A stretch of DNA of 17,025 bases from Oscillospiraceae bacterium (lineage in GTDB: Bacteria > Bacillota > Clostridia > UBA1381), in assembly GCA_015068545.1 (NCBI GenBank), contig SVKH01000015.1, forward strand, positions 1 through 17,025, read 5' to 3'. This document shows, in pieces, positions 1 through 5,959 of the stretch (its first letter is position 1; each line of letters starts with the position of its first letter). The position numbers and the translations under genes are program-made. Below the pieces are notes generated by a model that made no database searches, was not told the DNA's origin, and saw only the letters and a program-made list of their open reading frames with translations.

Positions 1-275
1 GTGGAATATCCTTCCTGCATAGCAAGATCAATATTTGTTATTCCCGGACCGTGGTCACAGAAAGTCAGCTTGATATATTTAGGATCTATTTCCGCATCGC
101 ATTCGCCACCGCCGCCGTGTACTATGGTGTTGATTTCTGCCTCGTACATAGCGATGGAAACTCTTCTCACCGTTTCGGGAGAAAGACCAAGCTTTTTCAA
201 AATAGCTTTAAAGCTACTGGAAGCTTCGCCTGCTGTTGCAAAATCGTCAGCGGACAGAAGGTATTTTTTAATCAT
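1..275 (-). CDS. GHKL-type ATP-binding protein, anti-sigma factor (RsbW)-like; C-terminus cut by the window edge
   Basis: The minus strand is open from an ATG at 275 to the left edge, giving 91 codons of an incomplete gene. It starts MIKKYLLSADDF. Around residues 40-52 it carries the GHKL N-box as YEAEINTIVHG (catalytic Glu, Mg-binding Asn, His), and further on DHGPGI, which fits the G1 (DxGxG) ATP-binding box. This is the HATPase_c fold of small serine kinases of the RsbW/SpoIIAB type. The start overlaps the end of the DRTGG gene by 8 bp (ATG inside GATGATTAA), so the two are probably translationally coupled. The family and the neighbouring nuoE resemble clostridial hydrogenase/NADH dehydrogenase clusters, where such a gene often accompanies a DRTGG protein. 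Its target is unknown. The identity of the fold is firm; a role in regulating the redox operon is inference. Confidence 0.85.
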   Translation of the reverse strand, partial: MIKKYLLSADDFATAGEASSSFKAILKKLGLSPETVRRVSIAMYEAEINTIVHGGGGECDAEIDPKYIKLTFCDHGPGITNIDLAMQEGYS

Positions 276-627
276 CGTCTTGTCCTCGCAGACCTTTTGC
301 GTAAAGAACACCGCAGGAATAGTATAGTGGATGGTCGGTAGAAAGGATAGTGATATCCTTTTCCTTCGCAAGGTCAATGACATCCTGTGGAGGTGTCTTG
401 CCTCTTACGAAGCATATTGACGCAATATCCATCATTTCTGCTGTTCGGATAACCTGTGAATTGATAAGCCCTGTAAGAAGCAGGGACTGATCCTTTACAA
501 AAGCAAGGACATCACTCATCAAATCACAACCGCAGGCCGTATTTATTTCCTTCTTGGAAAGGACACTGTCCTCTTCGCCGGTTAGAACACGAGCATCTAA
601 AATTGATTTAATTTCAGATAATAGCAT
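268..627 (-). CDS. DRTGG domain-containing protein
   Basis: A 119-residue protein that looks like a stand-alone DRTGG domain, the small alpha/beta domain also found in some phosphotransacetylases and CBS-domain proteins. The segment from about residue 35 to 95 (CDLMSDVLAFVKDQSLLLTG, then the helix NSQVIRTAEMMDIASICFVRGK) matches the usual pattern of the family. There is no signal peptide, membrane helix or catalytic motif. The ATG at 627 has an AAGGAG 10 nt upstream, and that Shine-Dalgarno overlaps the stop codon of nuoE, 14 nt away, so it belongs to the nuoE operon. Its 3' end overlaps the GHKL ATPase gene. DRTGG proteins are thought to bind a ligand, possibly a nucleotide, but the biochemical role here is not known. 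Family assignment is likely; function is open. Confidence 0.8.
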   Translation of the reverse strand: MLLSEIKSILDARVLTGEEDSVLSKKEINTACGCDLMSDVLAFVKDQSLLLTGLINSQVIRTAEMMDIASICFVRGKTPPQDVIDLAKEKDITILSTDHPLYYSCGVLYAKGLRGQDDD

Positions 628-641
628 ACTTAAGAAACTCC

Positions 642-1136
642 TTAATCTTGGTATTTTTTAATTATATCAGGGATATCGTCAACAACCAATCGGCCGTAAA
701 CTTCGTCATTAACAGTAAGAACCGGAGCAAGACCGCAAGCACCGATACAACGTGTTGCCTCGATAGAGAATTTGCCGTCCGGAGTACACTCGCCAACGTC
801 GATTCCAAGAATTTCCTTAGTTTTATCTAAAATATCTCCACTTCCCTTAACGTAGCAAGCAGTACCAAGACAGATACCGATTACGTATTTACCCTTAGGA
901 TTAAGTGAGAATTGAGTGTAGAAAGTTACTATACCGTAAATTTCTGCAAGAGGAACACCTAGTCCGTCTGAAATCATTTGTTGAACTTCGATCGGAAGGT
1001 ATCCGTAAATTTCCTGAGCCTTATGAAGCACAGGGATTGTTGCTCCTGCTTCGTCTTTGTGCTGAGCGATAACTTCCATAAGCTTCGCTTCTTGTTCCTT
1101 AGTACCATTGAATGGTAGTGTAGTTGATTTGCTCAT
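642..1136 (-). CDS. nuoE: NADH dehydrogenase / electron-bifurcating hydrogenase subunit E ([2Fe-2S] thioredoxin-like)
   Basis: A 164-residue protein of the NuoE / HydC / HndA family. It is a thioredoxin-fold [2Fe-2S] subunit that passes electrons between the NADH/flavin subunit and the rest of an NADH-linked hydrogenase or dehydrogenase. The four cluster ligands are visible as Cys-x4-Cys in CLGTACYVKGSG and Cys-x3-Cys in CIGACG near the C-terminus. The N-terminal helical part (PVLHKAQEIYGYLP, then IYGIVTFYTQF) is also typical. I chose the ATG at 1136 because AAGGAGGAAAGAA lies directly before it; an upstream in-frame ATG at 1163 has no such site and overlaps that Shine-Dalgarno. Downstream are the DRTGG and GHKL genes; the flavin (NuoF) and hydrogenase subunits would be expected beyond the left edge. 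A Rex-type operator upstream suggests NADH/NAD+ control. Family assignment is very secure; hydrogenase versus other partner complex is inferred. Confidence 0.93.
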   Translation of the reverse strand: MSKSTTLPFNGTKEQEAKLMEVIAQHKDEAGATIPVLHKAQEIYGYLPIEVQQMISDGLGVPLAEIYGIVTFYTQFSLNPKGKYVIGICLGTACYVKGSGDILDKTKEILGIDVGECTPDGKFSIEATRCIGACGLAPVLTVNDEVYGRLVVDDIPDIIKKYQD

Positions 1137-1176
1137 TTCTTTCCTCCTTATATTTTTTCGCAAATAGCTATCTTAG

Positions 1177-1185
1177 ATTATAACA
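1177..1185 (-). promoter_or_regulatory. Possible extended -10 promoter for nuoE
   Basis: On the minus strand this reads TGTTATAAT, a full extended -10 element (TGn plus TATAAT), about 40 nt before the nuoE start codon. No good -35 is present at 16-18 nt (TAGATT is the best), which extended -10 promoters can tolerate. It lies downstream of the rmuC terminator and so could start the nuoE operon independently. Confidence 0.4.
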
Positions 1186-1216
1186 TAATGCCTTCAAAAA
1201 ATCTACATATTTAATG

Positions 1217-1256
1217 AAAAAAATAAAAAAACAGCAAGATTTTTGACATATCTGCT
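1217..1256 (-). terminator. Rho-independent terminator after rmuC
   Basis: On the minus strand, AGCAGAT and ATCTTGCT pair as a 7-bp stem with one bulged base around a 9-nt loop. They are followed by G, seven T, A and seven more T. This is a usual intrinsic terminator shape and comes after the rmuC stop codon. It lies between the Rex-type site and nuoE, so it could instead act as a leader attenuator if transcription of nuoE begins upstream. Confidence 0.6.
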
Positions 1257-1263
1257 AAATTTA

Positions 1264-1281
1264 TTGTTAAAATATTAACAA
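1264..1281. promoter_or_regulatory. Rex (redox-sensing repressor) operator
   Basis: The sequence TTGTTAA-AATA-TTAACAA is a perfect 7-bp palindrome with a 4-nt spacer and matches the consensus TTGTTAANNNNTTAACAA reported for Rex in Clostridia. Rex is released from DNA at high NADH/NAD+ and typically controls NADH-consuming fermentation and hydrogenase genes. The next gene on the minus strand is nuoE, 128 nt away, which fits that regulon. The site is upstream of, not on, the best -10 I can see. Confidence 0.65.
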
Positions 1282-1322
1282 AATAGAGCAAAATACGTTA
1301 AAATTGCTGTTATTTTATTAGT

Positions 1323-2585
1323 TTATTCTTCCAAAAAGTCTTCGGAAGAAGCGGAGTTTTCCATTGTTTCTATGTTCTTTAGCTTACGTTGAATTGCACG
1401 AGTGCGTACTCCAACAAGCTTATCCAGTTCCTTGTTCGCTTGGTCAAGACGGTTTTGGGTTGCCGCAAGAACATCCCCAAATTTATCAAACTCGCCCTTT
1501 ACGGCAGAAAGAACATTCCATACTTCTACACTTCTTTTTTGGATTGCAAGAGTTTTAAATCCCATTTGCAGGGAATTTAAAAGAGCAGCCATTGTGCTAG
1601 GTCCGGCAACATTTACCTTGTAATCCTTTTGAAGTGTTTCCACTAAGCCCGGATTATTGATTATTTCGGCATATAGTCCCTCAAATGGAAGAAACATCAC
1701 GGCAAAATCTGTTGTGTGCGGTGCTTCTATGTATTTATCCCTTATGTCTTTTGCAAAGGATTTCACTCTGGTGGAAAGTGTAGATGATGCAGACTTTATA
1801 AGCTCAGAATTTCCACTTTCGTATGCGGCTTGAAGATCTGTGTATGCGTCTGCCGGAAATTTCGAGTCGATAGGAAGGTACACAAATCCGTTTTCGGTGC
1901 TTTCATTAGGCATCTTTATGGCAAATTCCACGCGATTACTACTGCCTGGTACAGTTGGAACATTTTCCTCAAACTGCTCAGGAGCTAATATCTCTTTTAG
2001 GATAGCGCCTAGCTGAATCTCGCCTAAAATTCCTCTTGTTTTCACGTTTGACAAAACTTTTTTCAAATCTCCAACGCCTACGGCAAGAGATTGCATTTCG
2101 CCAAGTCCCTTGTATACTTGCTCCAATCGGTCACTAACCATTTTAAAGGATTCATTCATTTTTGTTTCAAGCGTCTGCTGTAGCTTCTCGTCTACGGTTT
2201 TACGCATATCCTCTAGCTTTTTCGCATTCTCTTCCTGAATATTAAGAAGGCTTTTTCGCATGGTATCACGCATGTTTTCAAGCTTTTGCTCATTAGATTG
2301 CTCAAAGGTTTTGAACCTAAGCTCCATTTGGGATAAGCTGTCCAAAACAGCCTTGTTCATTTCGGCTTGTTTTTCGGTGATGTGCTTGTCCATGTTATCA
2401 AATTTTTCTGCCTGAAAATCATGTGCGGTTTTTTGGTTTTGTGAAATGGACTCACCCAGAACCTTAAGTGAATTTTGGGTGACTTCCAACATCTTTCCAT
2501 CTTGTGACGGATTTTTCTTAAAAAGGTTTATTAAAATAAGTACCAGTACGGCAATAATTAGAATTATAAGTAAAACATCAGTCAT
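1323..2585 (-). CDS. rmuC: DNA recombination protein RmuC
   Basis: A 420-residue RmuC family protein. Residues about 3-22 (LLIILIIAVLVLILINLF) form one N-terminal membrane helix. Residues about 35-165 are a long charged coiled coil rich in Lys, Glu and Gln. Residues about 180-385 are the conserved RmuC domain, with ILGEIQLGAILKEIL and VEFAIKMP...LPIDSKFP, the part related to PD-(D/E)xK nucleases (Asp and Lys of DSKFP). The family is linked to limiting recombination at inverted or short repeats; the biochemistry is poorly defined. AAAGGAGAATCTAA precedes the ATG. It is 55 nt downstream of the NIF3 family gene on the same strand, so it may be the last gene of a trmK-nif3-rmuC unit that ends at the terminator at 1217-1256. 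Identity is secure. Confidence 0.95.
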   Translation of the reverse strand: MTDVLLIILIIAVLVLILINLFKKNPSQDGKMLEVTQNSLKVLGESISQNQKTAHDFQAEKFDNMDKHITEKQAEMNKAVLDSLSQMELRFKTFEQSNEQKLENMRDTMRKSLLNIQEENAKKLEDMRKTVDEKLQQTLETKMNESFKMVSDRLEQVYKGLGEMQSLAVGVGDLKKVLSNVKTRGILGEIQLGAILKEILAPEQFEENVPTVPGSSNRVEFAIKMPNESTENGFVYLPIDSKFPADAYTDLQAAYESGNSELIKSASSTLSTRVKSFAKDIRDKYIEAPHTTDFAVMFLPFEGLYAEIINNPGLVETLQKDYKVNVAGPSTMAALLNSLQMGFKTLAIQKRSVEVWNVLSAVKGEFDKFGDVLAATQNRLDQANKELDKLVGVRTRAIQRKLKNIETMENSASSEDFLEE

Positions 2586-2640
2586 TTAGATTCTCCTTTA
2601 CGATACTTTTTTTGCTTTTTCTGAAATGCGTTGCTTCCGG

Positions 2641-3396
2641 TTAGATAACTTTATAAACATCAAAACTCTTTGTGGAAATAACCTCAACAGGAAGATTTTT
2701 AAAAAGTTCTGTAAAAATGTGACACACAACTATCTCCGTACCGTAATGACCGGCATCTATTACGGAAATATCGCTGCATACATCAAGCATATTGTGATAC
2801 TTTGTGTCGCCTGTTATCATTACATCTGCACCTTTTTCTATTGCGAAAGGAATGCTATCGGCACAGGCACCGGAGCCAAGAGCTACCGTTTTGATTATAT
2901 TGGACTCGTCACCGCAGTATCGAACAAAGTCAATCCCAAGGGTTGATTTTACTTTTTCGCATAGCTTGGAAAGAGTGCACTCCTCTTTTAGGGTGCCAAT
3001 TCTGCCAAGACCATTTTCCTCCAAGGGTGATGGATTTTCAATGCCTAACGCGTCGGCAAGGTATGCATTTATTCCTTTTGGAGCTACGTCGCAGTTTGTG
3101 TGTGCAGCGTAGATATTTAATCCGTTTTTTATGGCAGATAGGAGTATTCTTCCCTCTGAAGATGCAGATGTAATTCTCTTTATTCCGGAAAACATTATAG
3201 GATGGTGGGATAGAATCAATTGACAACCATTATCCACAGCCTCAGCTATGGTCTTTTCAGTAATATCCAAAGTTACTAATATTTTGCTGATTTCCGCTGT
3301 GTTGTCACCCACCAATAGCCCTACATTATCCCATTCGTAGGCCCCTTCGGGTGGAAATTCAGCCTCTAGTATTTTAATAATTTCAATTAGTTTCAT
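2641..3396 (-). CDS. NIF3-like dinuclear metal centre protein (YqfO family, GTP cyclohydrolase 1 type 2 homolog)
   Basis: A 251-residue NIF3/YqfO family protein. The metal-binding residues of the family are present: His64-His65 in LSHHPIMF, His99 and Asp103 in HTNCD, and His217/Glu221 in DAGHYGTE. The N-terminal WDNVGLLVGD motif is also typical. The length is that of the short form; B. subtilis YqfO is longer because of an inserted PII/CutA-like domain that is missing here. Proteins of this family form toroidal hexamers; the physiological substrate is not settled despite the database name GTP cyclohydrolase 1 type 2. The ATG follows AAAGGAATTGTATT. It sits 88 nt after trmK on the same strand, the pairing seen widely in Firmicutes (yqfN-yqfO), with a direct repeat in the gap. 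Family certain, function open. Confidence 0.95.
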   Translation of the reverse strand: MKLIEIIKILEAEFPPEGAYEWDNVGLLVGDNTAEISKILVTLDITEKTIAEAVDNGCQLILSHHPIMFSGIKRITSASSEGRILLSAIKNGLNIYAAHTNCDVAPKGINAYLADALGIENPSPLEENGLGRIGTLKEECTLSKLCEKVKSTLGIDFVRYCGDESNIIKTVALGSGACADSIPFAIEKGADVMITGDTKYHNMLDVCSDISVIDAGHYGTEIVVCHIFTELFKNLPVEVISTKSFDVYKVI

Positions 3397-3428
3397 AATA
3401 CAATTCCTTTCAATTGTTCAGACTATTC

Positions 3429-3479
3429 AAAAAGGGGACGTAGCACTTATTAAATAGTTAAAAAGGGGACGTAGCACTT
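3429..3479. repeat. Pair of 20-bp direct repeats with GGGGACGTAGCACTT core
   Basis: Two identical copies of AAAAAGGGGACGTAGCACTT lie at 3429-3448 and 3460-3479, 31 bp apart, filling most of the gap between trmK and the NIF3 gene. The first copy is flanked by a 6-bp inverted repeat (ACTATT at 3422-3427, AATAGT at 3453-3458). The element is not itself palindromic. It has a GGGGAC core like short dispersed intergenic repeats found in many bacterial genomes. No transposase is in the window. Confidence 0.85.
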
Positions 3480-3484
3480 TCTGC

Positions 3485-4180
3485 TCAAAGTAAGCCCAGT
3501 TCCTTCTCCAGAGCAAGGATAGAATCTAGCGTGGTTTTTGCGTATCCTAGCTGGTTCGGGTCGCTGACGGCAGAGGAGGACAGACCGGAGTATATTCGGG
3601 TGTATTCCCGTTTCTTTTTATTCAGAAGCTGGGAAAATAATGGATGATCGTACAGAACCCTCGGAAGGTGAAAGTCTATATCATTTATAAATTGCAGCGC
3701 CTCTTCTGTTTTGGTTTTTTGTGTAGAGGTCGCCTTTGCAACAATTAAATTGTACACCTTAAACCCCTCTATCGCAAGGTCTTCACAGAGAATATCGTAT
3801 CCATTATTATAAAGATACTGACGTAGTTCGTACTGGGAGTTCATTGGTTGTAGAATCAGAGTGGCTGATTTCGCCTTTTCTTCATCTGCGGTTAGTATTT
3901 TAATAATCATCTCTCCGCCCATTCCGGCTATTACAATATCATCGGTTTCTCCGGCTGATATAGGTGCTAGTCCTGGTCCTAATCGCAAATCCACCTCACA
4001 GCCGGATTTTTTCACATGGGCAGATGCCATATCCAAAGGTCCTTTCCGGATATCTGTTGCAATTACCCGTATTCCGCGTTGAGCGAGCTTTATTGGTATA
4101 TAGGCATGGTCTGTGCCAATATCGGCCACAGAATTGCCCGAAATATGCTTTAAAATTAGATCAAGTCGTGGTGTAATCAT
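3485..4180 (-). CDS. trmK: tRNA (adenine(22)-N1)-methyltransferase
   Basis: A 231-residue class I SAM-dependent methyltransferase that makes m1A at position 22 of tRNA. The SAM-binding motif I is VADIGTDHAYIP (residues 18-29), followed by the acidic strand end IATDI (Asp43), and IAGMGGE (84-90), the hallmark of the TrmK/YqfN family. The C-terminal part from about 170 is the helical coiled-coil region used for tRNA contact (LLNKKKREYTRIY). I take the ATG at 4180: MITPRLDLIL matches the family N-terminus and GGGAT lies before it. An ATG at 4210 would add ten residues that do not look conserved. It is the first gene of the trmK-nif3(-rmuC) unit. Upstream lies the gene-free region with DnaA boxes; one perfect box (4234-4242) falls 54 nt before its start. 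Identity is secure. Confidence 0.94.
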   Translation of the reverse strand: MITPRLDLILKHISGNSVADIGTDHAYIPIKLAQRGIRVIATDIRKGPLDMASAHVKKSGCEVDLRLGPGLAPISAGETDDIVIAGMGGEMIIKILTADEEKAKSATLILQPMNSQYELRQYLYNNGYDILCEDLAIEGFKVYNLIVAKATSTQKTKTEEALQFINDIDFHLPRVLYDHPLFSQLLNKKKREYTRIYSGLSSSAVSDPNQLGYAKTTLDSILALEKELGLL

Positions 4181-4233
4181 AATAAATCCCTTTCTTGTAT
4201 AAAAATGCACTTATACAGCAGGTTATTAACAGG

Positions 4234-4242
4234 TGTGGATAA
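4234..4242 (-). promoter_or_regulatory. DnaA box upstream of trmK
   Basis: The plus strand reads TGTGGATAA, a perfect reverse complement of the DnaA box TTATCCACA, 54 nt before the trmK start codon. It has the same orientation as the cluster at 4419-4448. Confidence 0.5.
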
Positions 4243-4418
4243 CTTTCGAATAACTACAAATCGCGTATCTGTGCGGTTTCTTAGTTGTAAAAATTACAAA
4301 AAAGTATTTTTATCTGCTTTTTGTGCAAGTTTTGTGGAAAAAATCCAATAATCAAAAGTAAACCAGTTCAAAAAATTAACAAATCACTGTTTATGCCATT
4401 TCAAAATCCCCAAAATGT

Positions 4419-4448
4419 GATGGATAACTATGTGGATAAAGTGGATAA
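4419..4448 (-). promoter_or_regulatory. Three tandem DnaA-box sequences
   Basis: On the minus strand there are three boxes in a row: TTATCCACT (4440-4448, one mismatch), TTATCCACA (4431-4439, perfect) and TTATCCATC (4419-4427, two mismatches). They start 9 and 12 bp apart and share an orientation. Such close spacing is typical of DnaA oligomer-loading clusters. Confidence 0.55.
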
Positions 4449-4488
4449 CTTTTCAAAAACCGCTTGTTTTAACGCTTTTTTTAGTGGA

Positions 4489-4520
4489 AATACTTTTTTT
4501 TCCAAGTGGAGAAAAGTATT
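4489..4520. repeat. Imperfect inverted repeat (hairpin) in the gene-free region
   Basis: AATACTTTT (4489-4497) pairs with AAAAGTATT (4512-4520), and TCC/GGA pair again around an AAGT tetraloop, with a small internal asymmetry between the two stem parts. No T-run beyond it suggests a standard terminator. Its role is unknown. Confidence 0.5.
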
Positions 4521-4633
4521 CATTGGTTTACATAAAAACGTATATATTTATGCGTTATTTTTCATAAATCTGCACGCTATACAACGTAAAAATAACCCTG
4601 ATAAATATTCTGCCAAGTACATTTTTATAAAAG

Positions 4634-4660
4634 TAAAACGGGACGTTTTGCCCCGTTTTA
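4634..4660 (-). terminator. Rho-independent terminator of the parAB-serS operon
   Basis: TAAAACGGG (4634-4642) and CCCGTTTTA (4652-4660) form a 9-bp stem around a 9-nt loop, 10 nt beyond the serS stop codon. On the minus strand the stem ends in TTTTACTTTTAT, a usable U-tract. The element contains GGGACGTTTTGCCCC, so it also resembles the GGGAC-type repeats elsewhere in the window. Confidence 0.8.
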
Positions 4661-4670
4661 TAGTTATAAA

Positions 4671-5942
4671 TTATTTCTTTTCAATTTTATCAGTGCCCAT
4701 GTAAGGAATCAAAGCTTCCGGAATAGTAACAGAACCGTCTGCATTTTGGAAGTTTTCTAAGATAGCCGCAACTGTTCTGCCTACTGCAAGGCCGGAACCG
4801 TTTAGTGTGTGCACAAGCTGAGCTTTATCTTGTGCACTATCCTTATAGCGTATATTAGCACGGCGAGCTTGATAGTCTTCAAAGTTTGAGCAAGATGAAA
4901 TTTCAACGTATCTGCCGTAGCTTGGCATCCAGACCTCAATGTCATATGTGCAGGCAGAGGAGAAACCAAGGTCGCCAGTCGAAAGGCATACAACACGGTA
5001 TGGGATACCCAAACCTTGAAGCAGTCTTTCTGCGTCATTTGTAAGAGTTTCAAGCTCTTTGTAGGAATCCTCAGGACGAGAGAACTTAACTAATTCTACC
5101 TTGTTAAACTGATGTTGGCGGATAAGTCCTCTTGTATCTCTGCCGGCAGAACCTGCTTCGGCACGGAAGCAAGCGGAATATGCACAGTATTTAACAGGAA
5201 GCTTTGTTCCGTCCATAATTTCATCTCTGTGCAGATTTGTTACAGGAACCTCTGCAGTTGGAATTAGGAAGTAGTCGTTATTTGTAACCTTAAATGCGTC
5301 TTCTTCAAACTTAGGAAGCTGTCCTGTACCTGTCATAGAAGCTCTGTTAACCATATACGGTGGAAAAATTTCGGTATAACCGTGCTCTGTGTGAGTATTA
5401 AGGAAATACTGAATGACACTTCTTTCAAGTCTGGCACCAAGACCTTTATACACCGTGAATCTAGTTCCGGTAATCTTTGCACCACGGTCAAAATCAAGAA
5501 TATCAAGATCTGTACCAATGTCCCAATGCGCCTTTGCTTCGAAGTCAAATTCCCTTGGTGTGGACCATTTTCTTACTTCAACATTATCACTGTCGTCTGT
5601 GCCAATTGGTGCTTTATCAGAAGGAATATTAGGAATTTTAAGCATAAAGTTTCTCAATTCTTCGTCAATTTTTGAAACTTCTGCATCAAGTTCCTTAATC
5701 TCCCCTGACAATTTTTTCATATCAGCGAATATAGCGTCAGTGTTTTCGCCGGCTTTTTTCATTGCAGGAATCTGCTTTGTAATTTCATTTTGTTTTGCTT
5801 TCATTTGCTCAACCTGCAATAGTATTTCGCGGCGCTTTGCGTCTAGCTCTATTGCTGGTGATATATCAAGATCGCTGTTTCTGTTTTTAAGTGCTTCTTT
5901 GATTTTTTCCGGATTTGTTCTTAGTAATTTGATGTCTAACAT
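4671..5942 (-). CDS. serS: Serine--tRNA ligase
   Basis: A 423-residue class II aminoacyl-tRNA synthetase that charges tRNA-Ser (and tRNA-Sec) with serine. Residues 1-110 form the N-terminal antiparallel coiled-coil arm that grips the long variable arm of tRNA-Ser (LDIKLLRTNPEKIKEALKNR, then alternating Lys/Glu helices). The catalytic domain follows, with TAEVPVTNLHRDEI, class II motif 2 around FRAEAGSAGRDTRG and motif 3 as LNGSGLAVGRTVAAILE near the C-terminus. The length is typical of the family (about 420-430). The ATG has AAGGAGAAATAAAA before it. It is 17 nt downstream of the coiled-coil membrane protein gene and appears to be the last gene of the parA-parB operon, ending at the terminator at 4634-4660. 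I see no T-box leader directly upstream. Confidence 0.98.
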   Translation of the reverse strand: MLDIKLLRTNPEKIKEALKNRNSDLDISPAIELDAKRREILLQVEQMKAKQNEITKQIPAMKKAGENTDAIFADMKKLSGEIKELDAEVSKIDEELRNFMLKIPNIPSDKAPIGTDDSDNVEVRKWSTPREFDFEAKAHWDIGTDLDILDFDRGAKITGTRFTVYKGLGARLERSVIQYFLNTHTEHGYTEIFPPYMVNRASMTGTGQLPKFEEDAFKVTNNDYFLIPTAEVPVTNLHRDEIMDGTKLPVKYCAYSACFRAEAGSAGRDTRGLIRQHQFNKVELVKFSRPEDSYKELETLTNDAERLLQGLGIPYRVVCLSTGDLGFSSACTYDIEVWMPSYGRYVEISSCSNFEDYQARRANIRYKDSAQDKAQLVHTLNGSGLAVGRTVAAILENFQNADGSVTIPEALIPYMGTDKIEKK

Positions 5943-5959
5943 TTTTATTTCTCCTTATT

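Larger units (their letters stand above)
4181..4670. other. AT-rich gene-free region with DnaA-box cluster (candidate DnaA-binding or replication-control locus)
   Basis: About 490 bp between trmK and serS contain no convincing gene; the one long plus-strand reading frame (from 4321) is low-complexity and runs into serS. The region holds perfect DnaA boxes (TGTGGATAA) at 4234-4242 and 4431-4439. One-mismatch boxes are at 4333-4341 (TGTGGAAAA) and 4440-4448 (AGTGGATAA), and a two-mismatch box is at 4419-4427. All are in the same orientation. To the right are T/A-rich sequence, a hairpin (4489-4520) and the serS terminator. The layout resembles a DnaA-binding region beside an AT-rich stretch. 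It is not next to dnaA in this window, so calling it oriC would be speculation. Confidence 0.5.

Noticed and set aside
1243..1248. TTGACA on the plus strand between nuoE and rmuC
   Set aside because: No TATAAT at 16-18 nt and no plus-strand gene follows for 7 kb; it is part of the terminator loop.
4285..4299. TTGTAA-AAA-TTACAA palindrome upstream of trmK, looked at as a second Rex site
   Set aside because: Half-site and spacer do not fit TTGTTAA-N4-TTAACAA; likely AT-rich chance.
4321..4704. 127-codon plus-strand reading frame in the trmK-serS gap
   Set aside because: Low-complexity AT-rich composition, TTG start without Shine-Dalgarno, runs through the serS terminator into the serS end on the other strand.
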